DNA of 64,000 nt from Bacteroidota bacterium (lineage in GTDB: Bacteria > Bacteroidota > Bacteroidia > NS11-12g > UBA9320). Numbering within the stretch: position 1 is the stretch's first letter; each line of letters begins with the position of its first letter. The notes under the pieces are model-generated. The model did no database searches. It worked only from the letters and a program-made list of their open reading frames with translations, and was not told where the DNA came from. The position numbers and the translations under genes were made by a program. This document shows, piece by piece, positions 42,944 to 52,764 of this stretch. The stretch is from assembly GCA_002746305.1 (NCBI GenBank), contig NVWV01000004.1, positions 124,001 to 188,000 on the forward strand, read 5' to 3'.

Positions 42944-42984
42944 TGTGTCTTGTTGTCACCAGTTAAAGGTGGATAGGATATATG

Positions 42985-42999
42985 GCAAAGCCTGTGCCA
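42985..42999 (-). promoter_or_regulatory. Sigma-54 (-24/-12) promoter core for lon
   Basis: TGGCACAGGCTTTGC on the minus strand matches TGGCAC-N5-TTGC at every conserved position and with correct spacing. Expected start about 30 bases before the lon ATG. Confidence 0.6.
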
Positions 43000-43220
43000 A
43001 GTCATTGATTATATAAACCTATTAGGCCATGATAGCCACAAATATTTTAAAACTAGTGTTGTCTAGTTGTTTCTAACTCCCTTTTTAAGATTGAGGTTTG
43101 TCACAAAAAGTATTTTCGATTTAACTTAACATGATGCGATGGTTTAACTTCAAATGACGGAATGGAATGCAAGAATGTTGTAAGAAAGTAAATTTTGATT
43201 TTAATAATTAATTAACATTC

Positions 43221-43228
43221 TATCTTTG
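43221..43228 (+). promoter_or_regulatory. -7 promoter element for the orphan lipoprotein gene
   Basis: TATCTTTG, exact TAnnTTTG, 20 bases before the ATG at 43249, in an AT-rich stretch with TTTTGATTTT upstream. Confidence 0.75.
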
Positions 43229-43248
43229 CGGCACATAACGTAATTAAA

Positions 43249-44109
43249 ATGAAAAACATCAAATTATTTTCCATGTTTGCTCTACTAAGTGTAGGAGCAT
43301 TATTCTTAACAAACTGTAGTGGTACAGACGAAACTCCAGAACCATCTCCTATTCTTAATTTTCTTGGAGGTTCTGAGTTTGTAGATGACGACATTAGTCT
43401 TGCTGCAAATACTTCTTTTTCTATTGCAATCACTGCTAGTCACGACAAAAACATCAAATCTTTAAAAATTACAGCTGCTATAAATGGCGGAGTTGAAGGT
43501 GAAGTATTTGATTCATCTTTTAGTGATAAGACTATTACTCAATATGTTTACAATGGTGTAACTGGAACTAATGCAGGTAGCGAAGTTTATACAGTAATTA
43601 TAGCAGACAAAGATGGTAACTCTACCAGTAAGTCTATTACTATCACTAATCTTGGAGATCCTGGAAATAGCCTTGTTGAGTTTTTACTTAACAACGATGA
43701 CGAGACATTTAAGGTATGGAACTTTAGAGGAGCTAAAAAGGGAGCGTATGGTATTACTACTGGAATTAACATATCCTCAGGAGAGCCTGATGCAGATAAG
43801 GATATTCAAGACTCTACCAAAATAGGTGAAACCTCAGGTTGGCCAGCTAGATGGACATCTAGAAATGGTACTGAATTTAGAAAAGTAACTGGATCTTCTT
43901 GGTCTAACATTACGAATGATTCTGAGCTTTTAGCTGCATGGGAAGCTGTTGGAACTTCAGAAACTACAGTTGACATCGTTGATGGTGACCTATATGTTCT
44001 TAATCTAGGTAATGGAGGTGCGTATGCATTGGTTGAAATCACAGACGTAGTAACTACTTCTGGAGATAACAATGATTACGTCCAATTCAGATATAAGAAA
44101 CAACTATAA
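43249..44109 (+). CDS. Orphan lipoprotein with Ig-like fold segment
   Basis: 286 residues. Lipoprotein signal with Cys23 (GALFLTNC). A Pro/Glu linker (DETPEPSPIL) is followed by an Ig-like region (residues about 40-140, with SFSIAITASHDKNIKSLKIT and EVYTVIIADKDGNSTSKSIT). The C-terminal Trp/Gly-rich part (WNFRGAKKGAYGIT, SGWPARWTSRNGTEF, NLGNGGAYALVEI) contains a probable beta domain I do not recognise. The gene is monocistronic with a perfect promoter and a strong terminator, and its codons look like those of abundant proteins. Exposed at the cell envelope; role unknown. Confidence 0.75.
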   Translation: MKNIKLFSMFALLSVGALFLTNCSGTDETPEPSPILNFLGGSEFVDDDISLAANTSFSIAITASHDKNIKSLKITAAINGGVEGEVFDSSFSDKTITQYVYNGVTGTNAGSEVYTVIIADKDGNSTSKSITITNLGDPGNSLVEFLLNNDDETFKVWNFRGAKKGAYGITTGINISSGEPDADKDIQDSTKIGETSGWPARWTSRNGTEFRKVTGSSWSNITNDSELLAAWEAVGTSETTVDIVDGDLYVLNLGNGGAYALVEITDVVTTSGDNNDYVQFRYKKQL

Positions 44110-44143
44110 GATTACACGGTAACTTGTTTACTACTAATATTAC

Positions 44144-44172
44144 AAAAGGTCGGTGCTTTGCATCGACCTTTT
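44144..44172 (+). terminator. Terminator of the orphan lipoprotein gene
   Basis: Stem AAAAGGTCGGTG with CATCGACCTTTT (one G-T pair), 5-base loop, then T-rich sequence. Confidence 0.88.
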
Positions 44173-44203
44173 TTATTTTGTATTGTTTAATAGTTAAAAT
44201 AGG

Positions 44204-45175
44204 ATGAAGACAATTGGAGTATATACAAGTGGGGGAGATGCCCCTGGAATGAATGCCTGTGTTCGTGCCGTGGTGCGAACAGCAATTTTTTATGGATTAA
44301 AGGTAAAGGGCATTATGAGAGGTTATGAAGGAATGATTCACAATGAAATTATTGATCTTGAGAGACAATCTGTCGCCAATATCATTCAGCGTGGGGGAAC
44401 TTTTTTGAAAACAGCTCGTAGTAAAGAGTTTATGACATCAGAGGGCCGGAAAAAAGCGTACGAGAATTTAAAGAAGCACAATATTGATGGTTTGGTATGC
44501 ATTGGAGGTAATGGTTCATATACTGGGGCGAACATCTTTAATGAGGAGTTTGGTATGCCGTGTGTTGGCTTGCCAGGGACTATAGACAATGATCTATTTG
44601 GTACTGATTTTACAATTGGATACGATACAGCAATCAATACAGCATTAGATTCTATCGATAGGATTCGAGATACTGCTCATAGTCACGAACGGGTGTTCAT
44701 TGTTGAGGTAATGGGTCGTGATAGTGGTTTTATTGCATTGGATGTAGCTATAGCGGGTGGGGCTGAAGGAGCATTGATTCCCGAAGACATTGAGGATTGG
44801 GATAAGGTGATTAAGCACTTCAATAGACCAGGTAAACGAAAAAAGTCGTTCTCCATTATAGTAGTTGCTGAAGGTGATGAAAGAGGAGGGGCATTGGTGT
44901 TGGAAAAAAGGCTGAAAGAACTTTATCCAGATTTGAAAATACGAAGTACAATACTGGGTCACGTACAGCGAGGAGGAAGTCCCAGTGCCCGTGATAGAAT
45001 ACTAGCTTCACGATTAGGCTCTGAAGGTGTAAAAGCCTTATTGGATGGCAAACAGTCTATTACCGTCGGTATTATAAGTAATGAAGTTGTTTATACGTCT
45101 TTCGAAGAAGCTATTACAGGTAAAAAAACGGTATCTAAGGATATGATAGAACTCGCAGAGATTTTAGCTATCTAG
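44204..45175 (+). CDS. pfkA: 6-phosphofructokinase
   Basis: 323 residues, a PfkA-type subunit (TSGGDAPGMNACVRAVVR, catalytic GTIDND, substrate arginine region VEVMGRDSG, ILGHVQRGGSPSARDR). It phosphorylates fructose-6-phosphate in glycolysis. The ATP loop reads GGNGS with Asn103 where E. coli PfkA and most relatives have Asp103 (GGDGS), a residue that helps bind Mg-ATP; this could alter nucleotide use. Gly104 is kept, so it is not the pyrophosphate-type signature (GGDD). Ends before a strong bidirectional terminator. Confidence 0.95.
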   Translation: MKTIGVYTSGGDAPGMNACVRAVVRTAIFYGLKVKGIMRGYEGMIHNEIIDLERQSVANIIQRGGTFLKTARSKEFMTSEGRKKAYENLKKHNIDGLVCIGGNGSYTGANIFNEEFGMPCVGLPGTIDNDLFGTDFTIGYDTAINTALDSIDRIRDTAHSHERVFIVEVMGRDSGFIALDVAIAGGAEGALIPEDIEDWDKVIKHFNRPGKRKKSFSIIVVAEGDERGGALVLEKRLKELYPDLKIRSTILGHVQRGGSPSARDRILASRLGSEGVKALLDGKQSITVGIISNEVVYTSFEEAITGKKTVSKDMIELAEILAI

Positions 45176-45204
45176 AACGTCTTCTACCATTAAACACAAT
45201 ACAA

Positions 45205-45241
45205 AAAAAGCCCGAAAGGAAAATATCCTTTCGGGCTTTTT
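45205..45241. terminator. Bidirectional terminator between pfkA and gyrB
   Basis: A perfect 16-bp stem (AAAAAGCCCGAAAGGA) with 5-base loop; T-runs on both strands. It serves the convergent pfkA and gyrB genes. Confidence 0.92.
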
Positions 45242-45258
45242 GATAGAAAGGCATGTTT

Positions 45259-47238
<1,980 letters not shown>

Positions 47239-47314
47239 TTAAATGGCTTGAAGGCTAATGGTATATATCCACAATTAGTTAACAGGATAAAGGGGTTATG
47301 TAGTTGATTGTCAG

Positions 47315-48358
47315 CTATTTAAGACTAGATATTTCGCCTCTTAAGTTTTTGCTTAACATCTCACATCTCAAACCAACCTCAAAATTGCCAATAACCCACA
47401 TTAATTTGGTGAGAGCAGCTTCTGAAGTGATGTCCTTACCGTCCACGACTATTCTGTTATTGAGTACGTTACTACTCGCATATTGCCCCAATTCAATCTG
47501 TCCATTTGGACACTGAGTAGTTGCAAGAATAATTGTATTGTACCGTTCACAGGCGTTCACCAATTCGGCCCATTGAGGTGTATTAGGCAAGTTTCCCGCT
47601 CCAAACGTCTTAAGTACTATCCCTTCTAGTTTGCCTGTTCTAACAAGCTCTATTAAAGGTTTAGGGGAGTAGCCTGGGAAAATAGTAACATTCACAACTC
47701 GGTCGCTGAATTTATTTTTTAGGATTAGAGCCTTGTTATTGGCCTGATATATTAAGTGTTTATTGATGCTTATGTGCTGTTCAAGGTTGGCAAGATTTTC
47801 ATAATTGGGAGAGCTAAATCCTTCAAAGTCATTTGTGCTAGTCTTTACTGCTCTATTTCCCCTCAATACATCGTCGTTAAAACAGATGCAAACTTCTGGG
47901 ATACGGTCTATTCCAAAACTCTGATAACCTGCGATATAAATGGCGTTGCTGAGGTTAACTATGCCGTCGGTTCTTGGATGAAAAATAGGTAGTTGGGCTC
48001 CAGTTAAAACAATTGGCTTACTTAGATTTTCAAAAATAAAACTTAGTGCTGATGCCGAGTAAGCTAACGTATCTGTTCCATGGATAATGATAAAACCGTC
48101 GTGGTCCAAATAGTTTTGCTCTACTTTAAGGGCAATACGTCCCCACGCTTCAGGCGTAATGTCAGAAGAATCAATTACGGGTTCGAGTGTCTCAAATGTG
48201 AAATCTATTTCTGAGAAGTAATGAAAGAAAGTCTGATTTTTAATGGCAGGTAAATAGTCAATTATTTCTTCCCAAGAACTGGGTTCTAATTCTTGATTTG
48301 TGTTACTTTTCATACCAAAAGTACCTCCAGTGTAAAGTATAAATACCTTGCTTTTCAT
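47315..48358 (-). CDS. ansA: Type I (cytoplasmic) L-asparaginase
   Basis: 347 residues. The two catalytic threonine signatures are present: YTGGTFGM near the N-terminus and HGTDTLAYSASALSF at about 94. It hydrolyses asparagine to aspartate and ammonia. No signal peptide, so cytoplasmic AnsA rather than periplasmic type II. It is upstream of gyrB on the same strand, separated by 109 bases containing a single DnaA-box-like sequence that I do not consider significant. Aspartate is also a substrate for the pyrB enzyme encoded next to it, but the genes are not obviously co-transcribed. Confidence 0.92.
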   Translation of the reverse strand: MKSKVFILYTGGTFGMKSNTNQELEPSSWEEIIDYLPAIKNQTFFHYFSEIDFTFETLEPVIDSSDITPEAWGRIALKVEQNYLDHDGFIIIHGTDTLAYSASALSFIFENLSKPIVLTGAQLPIFHPRTDGIVNLSNAIYIAGYQSFGIDRIPEVCICFNDDVLRGNRAVKTSTNDFEGFSSPNYENLANLEQHISINKHLIYQANNKALILKNKFSDRVVNVTIFPGYSPKPLIELVRTGKLEGIVLKTFGAGNLPNTPQWAELVNACERYNTIILATTQCPNGQIELGQYASSNVLNNRIVVDGKDITSEAALTKLMWVIGNFEVGLRCEMLSKNLRGEISSLK

Positions 48359-48473
48359 TTTGTGATATTTAATTCAACTATTAATGTTACTGAGCCTTCT
48401 TCTTTAGTGCATACCATATAGTGTTACTAGGAATGAGAAACCGTTTTCATTGAGACCAAGTTTTGTATTCATA

Positions 48474-49403
48474 TTAGTCGTTGGCTTTTCCTGCAAGTAG
48501 GTATAATACAGCCATTCTAATCGCTACACCGTTTTCAACTTGATTCAGTATTATGGATTGTTCAGAATCTGCCACTTCACTTGTAATCTCAACGCCTCTA
48601 TTGATTGGGCCAGGATGCATTAGAACAATTTCCTTATCTAATTTTTCAAGCATTGGAAGTGTCACTCCATACTGCAATGAATATTCTCTAAGACTTGGAA
48701 AATACTTGTCCTCTTGGCGTTCCAATTGAATTCGTAGCATATTGGCTGCATCGCACCAAGTCAAACTCTCTTTTAGGTTATGGCTTACTTCAACACCTAA
48801 ACTAGATATGTGCTTTGGCAATAGGGTGGGAGGTCCACATACTCTTACTTTAGCTCCAAGTCTTTGAAGACAATAAATGTTACTCAAGGCAACTCTGGAA
48901 TGCAATATATCCCCAACAATAACAATTTTTTTACCATTTAGGTCTCCCATTTTTTGACGAAGAGAAAATGCATCTAAAAGAGCTTGTGTTGGGTGCTCGT
49001 GAGTACCATCTCCCGCATTAATAATATTAGCATCTATATGTCGAGCTAAGAATTGGTGAGCACCAGGTGCGGGGTGTCTCATTACAACCATATCTACTTT
49101 CATAGCAAGTATATTATTTACAGTGTCTATGAGAGTTTCCCCCTTTGTTACAGAGGAACTTGAACTAGAGAAGTTTACAACATCTGCTGATAACCTCTTC
49201 TCAGCCAGTTCAAATGAGATTTTAGTTCTGGTACTGTTTTCGAAAAATACATTGGCTATAGTTATATCACGGAGGGATGGCACCTTTTTAATTGGGCGAT
49301 TAATAACCTCCATAAAGTTATCTGCAGTTTTGAAAATCAGATTGATATCATCTAAAGTGATGTCGTTTATGCCAAGAAGGTGTTTGGTTGATAGTAATGA
49401 CAT
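48474..49403 (-). CDS. pyrB: Aspartate carbamoyltransferase catalytic subunit
   Basis: 309 residues. Carbamoyl phosphate-binding FENSTRTKISFELAEKRL, aspartate-binding region and MHPGPINRGVEI are all standard. Second step of pyrimidine synthesis. The start codon overlaps the pyrR stop by one base, so the genes are coupled. No pyrI is present, so catalytic-only (class B or C) enzyme as is common outside Enterobacteria. Confidence 0.96.
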   Translation of the reverse strand: MSLLSTKHLLGINDITLDDINLIFKTADNFMEVINRPIKKVPSLRDITIANVFFENSTRTKISFELAEKRLSADVVNFSSSSSSVTKGETLIDTVNNILAMKVDMVVMRHPAPGAHQFLARHIDANIINAGDGTHEHPTQALLDAFSLRQKMGDLNGKKIVIVGDILHSRVALSNIYCLQRLGAKVRVCGPPTLLPKHISSLGVEVSHNLKESLTWCDAANMLRIQLERQEDKYFPSLREYSLQYGVTLPMLEKLDKEIVLMHPGPINRGVEITSEVADSEQSIILNQVENGVAIRMAVLYLLAGKAND

Positions 49404-49939
49404 TATTTATCGTTATCTGTTATGATCCATACTTTGCATTGATTCTGGTTCCATTCAACTTTTACATAGTCATCCGTTCTTGAATCAATATCTTCTCCTA
49501 TGTAATCGGGTTGTATGGGTACTTCTCTTTTGTATTTTCTATTAATCAAGGTTACTAAATCTATGGATGCTGGTCGTCCATAATCATTAACAGCATCCAA
49601 TGCTGCCCGAATCGATCTACCAGTATAAAGGACATCATCTACAAGAATGATTCGTTTATTTTCTATCTCAAAGTCAATATTGACCTCGTTAGGTATAAGT
49701 AACTTATCAGAACGTCTGAAATCATCTCTATGAAATGTAGTATCTAATTCTCCATAGGTGGGTTGTATCCCGAAAAGCTGATTTAGCCTATGAACTAATG
49801 CCTTACCAAATGGAGTTCCTTTTGGTTGTAAAGCTAAAATTGCGGTATTAGAAAAGTCACCGTGATCCTCAACCAATTGATGGCAAATCCGTGTAAGGAT
49901 AAGGTCTACCTGCTGTTGTTCTAGTATTATCCTTTTCAT
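49403..49939 (-). CDS. pyrR: PyrR bifunctional pyrimidine operon regulator / uracil phosphoribosyltransferase
   Basis: 178 residues. The PRPP-binding loop RIILVDDVLYTGRSIRAALD is diagnostic; IALQPKGTPFGKALVHRL-type N-terminal half and GRPASIDLVTLINR follow. In Gram-positive bacteria it binds a stem-loop in the pyr mRNA leader when UMP is high. I looked for a similar anti-antiterminator structure upstream of the operon and saw none. It starts three bases after the EVE gene and overlaps pyrB by one base. Confidence 0.94.
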   Translation of the reverse strand: MKRIILEQQQVDLILTRICHQLVEDHGDFSNTAILALQPKGTPFGKALVHRLNQLFGIQPTYGELDTTFHRDDFRRSDKLLIPNEVNIDFEIENKRIILVDDVLYTGRSIRAALDAVNDYGRPASIDLVTLINRKYKREVPIQPDYIGEDIDSRTDDYVKVEWNQNQCKVWIITDNDK

Positions 49940-49942
49940 ATA

Positions 49943-50356
49943 TTATAAAGTGGTTTCTGCCATCTTCATTATTTCGTCAAACTCAAAATCCTGAACCGGA
50001 CCTACAGATAGTCTCCCTAGTTTTACTAAAGCCATGCTACTCAATGAGTCATTTGCCTTGATGTCAATTAGTGTAACAGGCTTAATTAAGGGTTTAATTG
50101 CTTCCACATCTACGGCTACCCATTTGTCATCATCCGTGGTAGGATCTTGATAAGCTTCTTTTATTACTCGAGTTAGCCCAACTATCTCTTTCCCTTCATT
50201 ACTGTGATAAAAGAAGCAGATATCTCCATTCCTCATTGCTCTTAGTTGAATACGAGCAGGATAGCTTCTCACTCCATCCCAATAAGTACTTCCATCTGTT
50301 ACCATTTGGTCCCAGCTATACTTGAATGGTTCCGATTTGATTAACCAATAATTCAT
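49943..50356 (-). CDS. EVE domain protein
   Basis: 137 residues, a complete EVE domain (MNYWLIKSEPFKYSWDQMVT, then WDGVRSYPARIQLRAMRNGD and FYHSNEGKEIVGL, Trp-rich PUA-like fold). EVE proteins bind modified bases in RNA or DNA (m5C, hm5C) and occur in housekeeping and defence settings. Here it is the first gene of an EVE-pyrR-pyrB operon, three bases before pyrR, which suggests a housekeeping role connected to nucleotide or RNA modification. No restriction enzyme is near. Confidence 0.92.
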   Translation of the reverse strand: MNYWLIKSEPFKYSWDQMVTDGSTYWDGVRSYPARIQLRAMRNGDICFFYHSNEGKEIVGLTRVIKEAYQDPTTDDDKWVAVDVEAIKPLIKPVTLIDIKANDSLSSMALVKLGRLSVGPVQDFEFDEIMKMAETTL

Positions 50357-50420
50357 CGTGGTTCAAAACAACATATTTTTTTTCATTTTGTAGCTATTGT
50401 CTTTTAAGAAACAATAGGAC

Positions 50421-50451
50421 AAAAAAAATCCCAACCATATTGGCCGGGATT
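50421..50451 (-). terminator. Terminator of rpsA
   Basis: Ten-bp stem AATCCCGGCC with GGTTGGGATT (two G-T pairs), 5-base loop and T8 run on the minus strand, 19 bases after the rpsA stop. Confidence 0.85.
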
Positions 50452-50469
50452 CTTTTTGTTTATAAAAAC

Positions 50470-52617
50470 TTATTTACTCAATGCTTCTACAAGTTCTGCT
50501 TTCTTTAAAGATGTGTATCCTGTGATACCTTTTTCTTTAGCCAGAGCTTTTAGCTGAGCTACAGTCATCGAACTTAAATCATCAGATGCTGTTTCAGTTT
50601 TCTCAGTTGGAGCTTCTTCCTTTTTAGCCTTAGGTTCAGCCTTCTTAGTCTCCTTTTTGGGAGTCTCTTTCTTTGGCTCAACTTTTTTAGCTTCAGTTTT
50701 AGGAGCTGCGTCCATTTGTGCTTTTAATTTTGCAAGAACATCTAACTCGCCAAGAGTTGATCTTTCTGCACCTTTGTTCATCTTTTCTACGTATTTAGAT
50801 GTGTTAGAAGAGCGACGTCTAGTGTCAGCTTCATTCTCAGAGTTCTGAGCTCTTTCAGCTTCTTTCCAAATATCAGTATGAGAAACTAGGATACGTTTAG
50901 CATCTTTGTTGAATTCTATAACTCTTACAGTTATAGTCTCATCCATTTTTACATCTACCTTATCTTCTTTTTTGATGTGTTTTTTAGGAGCAAATCCTTC
51001 TACACCATAAGGAAGAGTTAAGATAACGCCTCTATCGTTGATTTCTGAAATAACACCTTCGTGCTCAGAACCTAGCGTAAATACAGTTGCGAAAGTATCC
51101 CAAGGATTTTCGTCAATCTGTTTGTGACCTAAGCTAAGTCTTCTGTTGTCTCTATCTATTTCCAATACTACAACCTCCAGTTCTTCACCTTTCTTGGTGA
51201 ATTCTGCAGGGTGCTTTATTTTCTTAGACCAAGATAAATCAGAAACGTGAACAAGACCGTCAACACCTTCTTCAAGCTCTACGAATAAGCCATAATTTGT
51301 AAGGTTACGTACTATGCCAGTATGCTTTGAGTCCATTGGGTATTTGGCTTCTATTTCATCCCATGGATCAGAAGTTAATTGTTTTAGACCAAGAGAAAGT
51401 TTATGTTCTTCTTTGTCTATATCAAGTATTACAGCTTCTACTTCATCACCTACTTTTATAAAGTCAGATGGGTTACGTAAATGCTGAGACCAAGACATTT
51501 CAGAAACGTGAACAAGACCTTCAACACCAGCCTCTATTTCTACAAATGCACCATAATCTGCTACAGTAACAACTTTACCTTTTACTTTTTCACCTTCTTT
51601 CAGCTCTGTCATGCTGTCCCAAGGGTGAGCCGTAAGTTGCTTCATACCTAAAGAGATACGTTTCTTGTCGTTATCAAACTCAAGTACAGCAACTTGTATT
51701 TTTTGATCAAGCTCTAACACATCTTCTGGGTGATTAATTCTACCCCAAGAAATATCAGTAATGTGAAGAAGACCGTCAAGACCTCCAAGGTCTACGAATA
51801 CACCAAATGAAGTCATATTCTTAACTGTACCTTCAAGTACTTGTCCTACCTCCATTTTAGAAATCATTTCAGCTTTTTGAGCCTCGATGTCGTCTTCAAT
51901 AAGAGCTTTATGTGAAATTACAACGTTTTTGTAAACCTCATTAATTTTTACAACCTTGAATTCCATAGTTTTACCTACGTATTGGTCATAATCCCTAACT
52001 GGTTTAACATCTATTTGAGATCCTGGAAGGAAGGCGTCCATTCCCATTACATCAACAACAAGACCCCCTTTGGTTCTTGATTGGATATAACCTTTAACGA
52101 TTTCGCCATTTTCCATGATTTTCTGTATTCTCTCCCAAGCACCTTCAGCGATAGCCTTTTTACGAGAAAGAACCAATTGCCCAAGAGCATTTTCAGTTTC
52201 ATCTACATAAACTTCTACTTCATCGCCTACTTTAAGGTCTGGAGTATCTCTGAATTCTGTCAATGATACAAGACCATCAGATTTAAATCCGATGTCTAAT
52301 ACTACATCGTCAGCACTTATACTTACCACAGTTCCCATAATAAGTGTCTTTTCATCCACTTGTTTGATGGTGTTGGTGTAAATAGACTTCATCTCATCGT
52401 TTTGAGACTCATCGTAGGTGCCGAAACCAGCTTTGTCCATTGACCAGTCGAATTCGTCTGGATTGTGAACTGGCGTTTCAGATTGTTGATTGAATGGGTT
52501 AGTAGATTCAGTAGCTTCTACGGGAGCATCGTTGGTTGTTGCTTCAACTGCGGCATCCTTGGCCTCAGTAGCATCATTCAAGATTGGATCTTGATTTTCG
52601 TTTGTGTTATTGATCAA
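50470..52617 (-). CDS. rpsA: 30S ribosomal protein bS1 with C-terminal SAP/Rho-N-like domain
   Basis: About 715 residues. An N-terminal acidic, Asn/Thr/Glu-rich region (about 80 residues) precedes six S1 (OB-fold) RNA-binding domains, the later repeats ending in motifs such as SLGMKQL, SLGLKQL and SLGHKQI. A Lys/Glu/Pro-rich linker (about 60 residues) leads to a final domain LKALAKEKGITGYTSLKKAE (about residues 685-705). That domain resembles SAP or Rho-N-terminal helix-extended-loop-helix domains and is not standard in S1. The frame is open to 52653, but the TTG there lies in the -7 element. The likely start is TTG at 52617, ten bases after a perfect Shine-Dalgarno. The start remains uncertain. 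Confidence 0.9.
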   Translation of the reverse strand: MINNTNENQDPILNDATEAKDAAVEATTNDAPVEATESTNPFNQQSETPVHNPDEFDWSMDKAGFGTYDESQNDEMKSIYTNTIKQVDEKTLIMGTVVSISADDVVLDIGFKSDGLVSLTEFRDTPDLKVGDEVEVYVDETENALGQLVLSRKKAIAEGAWERIQKIMENGEIVKGYIQSRTKGGLVVDVMGMDAFLPGSQIDVKPVRDYDQYVGKTMEFKVVKINEVYKNVVISHKALIEDDIEAQKAEMISKMEVGQVLEGTVKNMTSFGVFVDLGGLDGLLHITDISWGRINHPEDVLELDQKIQVAVLEFDNDKKRISLGMKQLTAHPWDSMTELKEGEKVKGKVVTVADYGAFVEIEAGVEGLVHVSEMSWSQHLRNPSDFIKVGDEVEAVILDIDKEEHKLSLGLKQLTSDPWDEIEAKYPMDSKHTGIVRNLTNYGLFVELEEGVDGLVHVSDLSWSKKIKHPAEFTKKGEELEVVVLEIDRDNRRLSLGHKQIDENPWDTFATVFTLGSEHEGVISEINDRGVILTLPYGVEGFAPKKHIKKEDKVDVKMDETITVRVIEFNKDAKRILVSHTDIWKEAERAQNSENEADTRRRSSNTSKYVEKMNKGAERSTLGELDVLAKLKAQMDAAPKTEAKKVEPKKETPKKETKKAEPKAKKEEAPTEKTETASDDLSSMTVAQLKALAKEKGITGYTSLKKAELVEALSK

Positions 52618-52627
52618 AGTGTCATGT

Positions 52628-52635
52628 CCTCCTTT
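52628..52635 (-). promoter_or_regulatory. Consensus Shine-Dalgarno in the rpsA leader
   Basis: AAAGGAGG on the minus strand, complementary to the 16S rRNA tail. It precedes an ATG (52625) that opens only a three-codon ORF ending TGA, which overlaps the TTG start of S1. Confidence 0.65.
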
Positions 52636-52650
52636 ACGAAAAAATGAGTG

Positions 52651-52658
52651 CAAAAGTA
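52651..52658 (-). promoter_or_regulatory. -7 promoter element for rpsA
   Basis: TACTTTTG on the minus strand, exact TAnnTTTG. Excludes the TTG at 52653 as a start; predicted leader about 28 bases. Confidence 0.72.
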
Positions 52659-52764
52659 CGATTTTATTTAAAAAATAAATAAATCACGACACATTAATTT
52701 AAACAGGGTCAAATGAGACAATATTTAAACTAGGATCATTTAAGTCAACATTCAAGATTTTAAA

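Larger units (their letters stand above)
42944..43248. other. 305-base divergent intergenic region, lon / orphan lipoprotein
   Basis: No ORF or RNA gene is visible. It contains the sigma-54 core toward lon (42985-42999) and a TAnnTTTG promoter toward the lipoprotein gene (43221-43228). The middle part (43040-43200) is AT-rich, and I see no repeat or structure in it. Confidence 0.7.

Noticed and set aside
47255..47285. A DnaA-box-like ATATCCACA near gyrB
   Set aside because: A single imperfect copy; one such match is expected by chance in this length.
50357..50420. PyrR-binding attenuator before the EVE-pyrR-pyrB operon
   Set aside because: No anti-antiterminator sequence or alternative hairpins are visible between the rpsA terminator and the EVE start.
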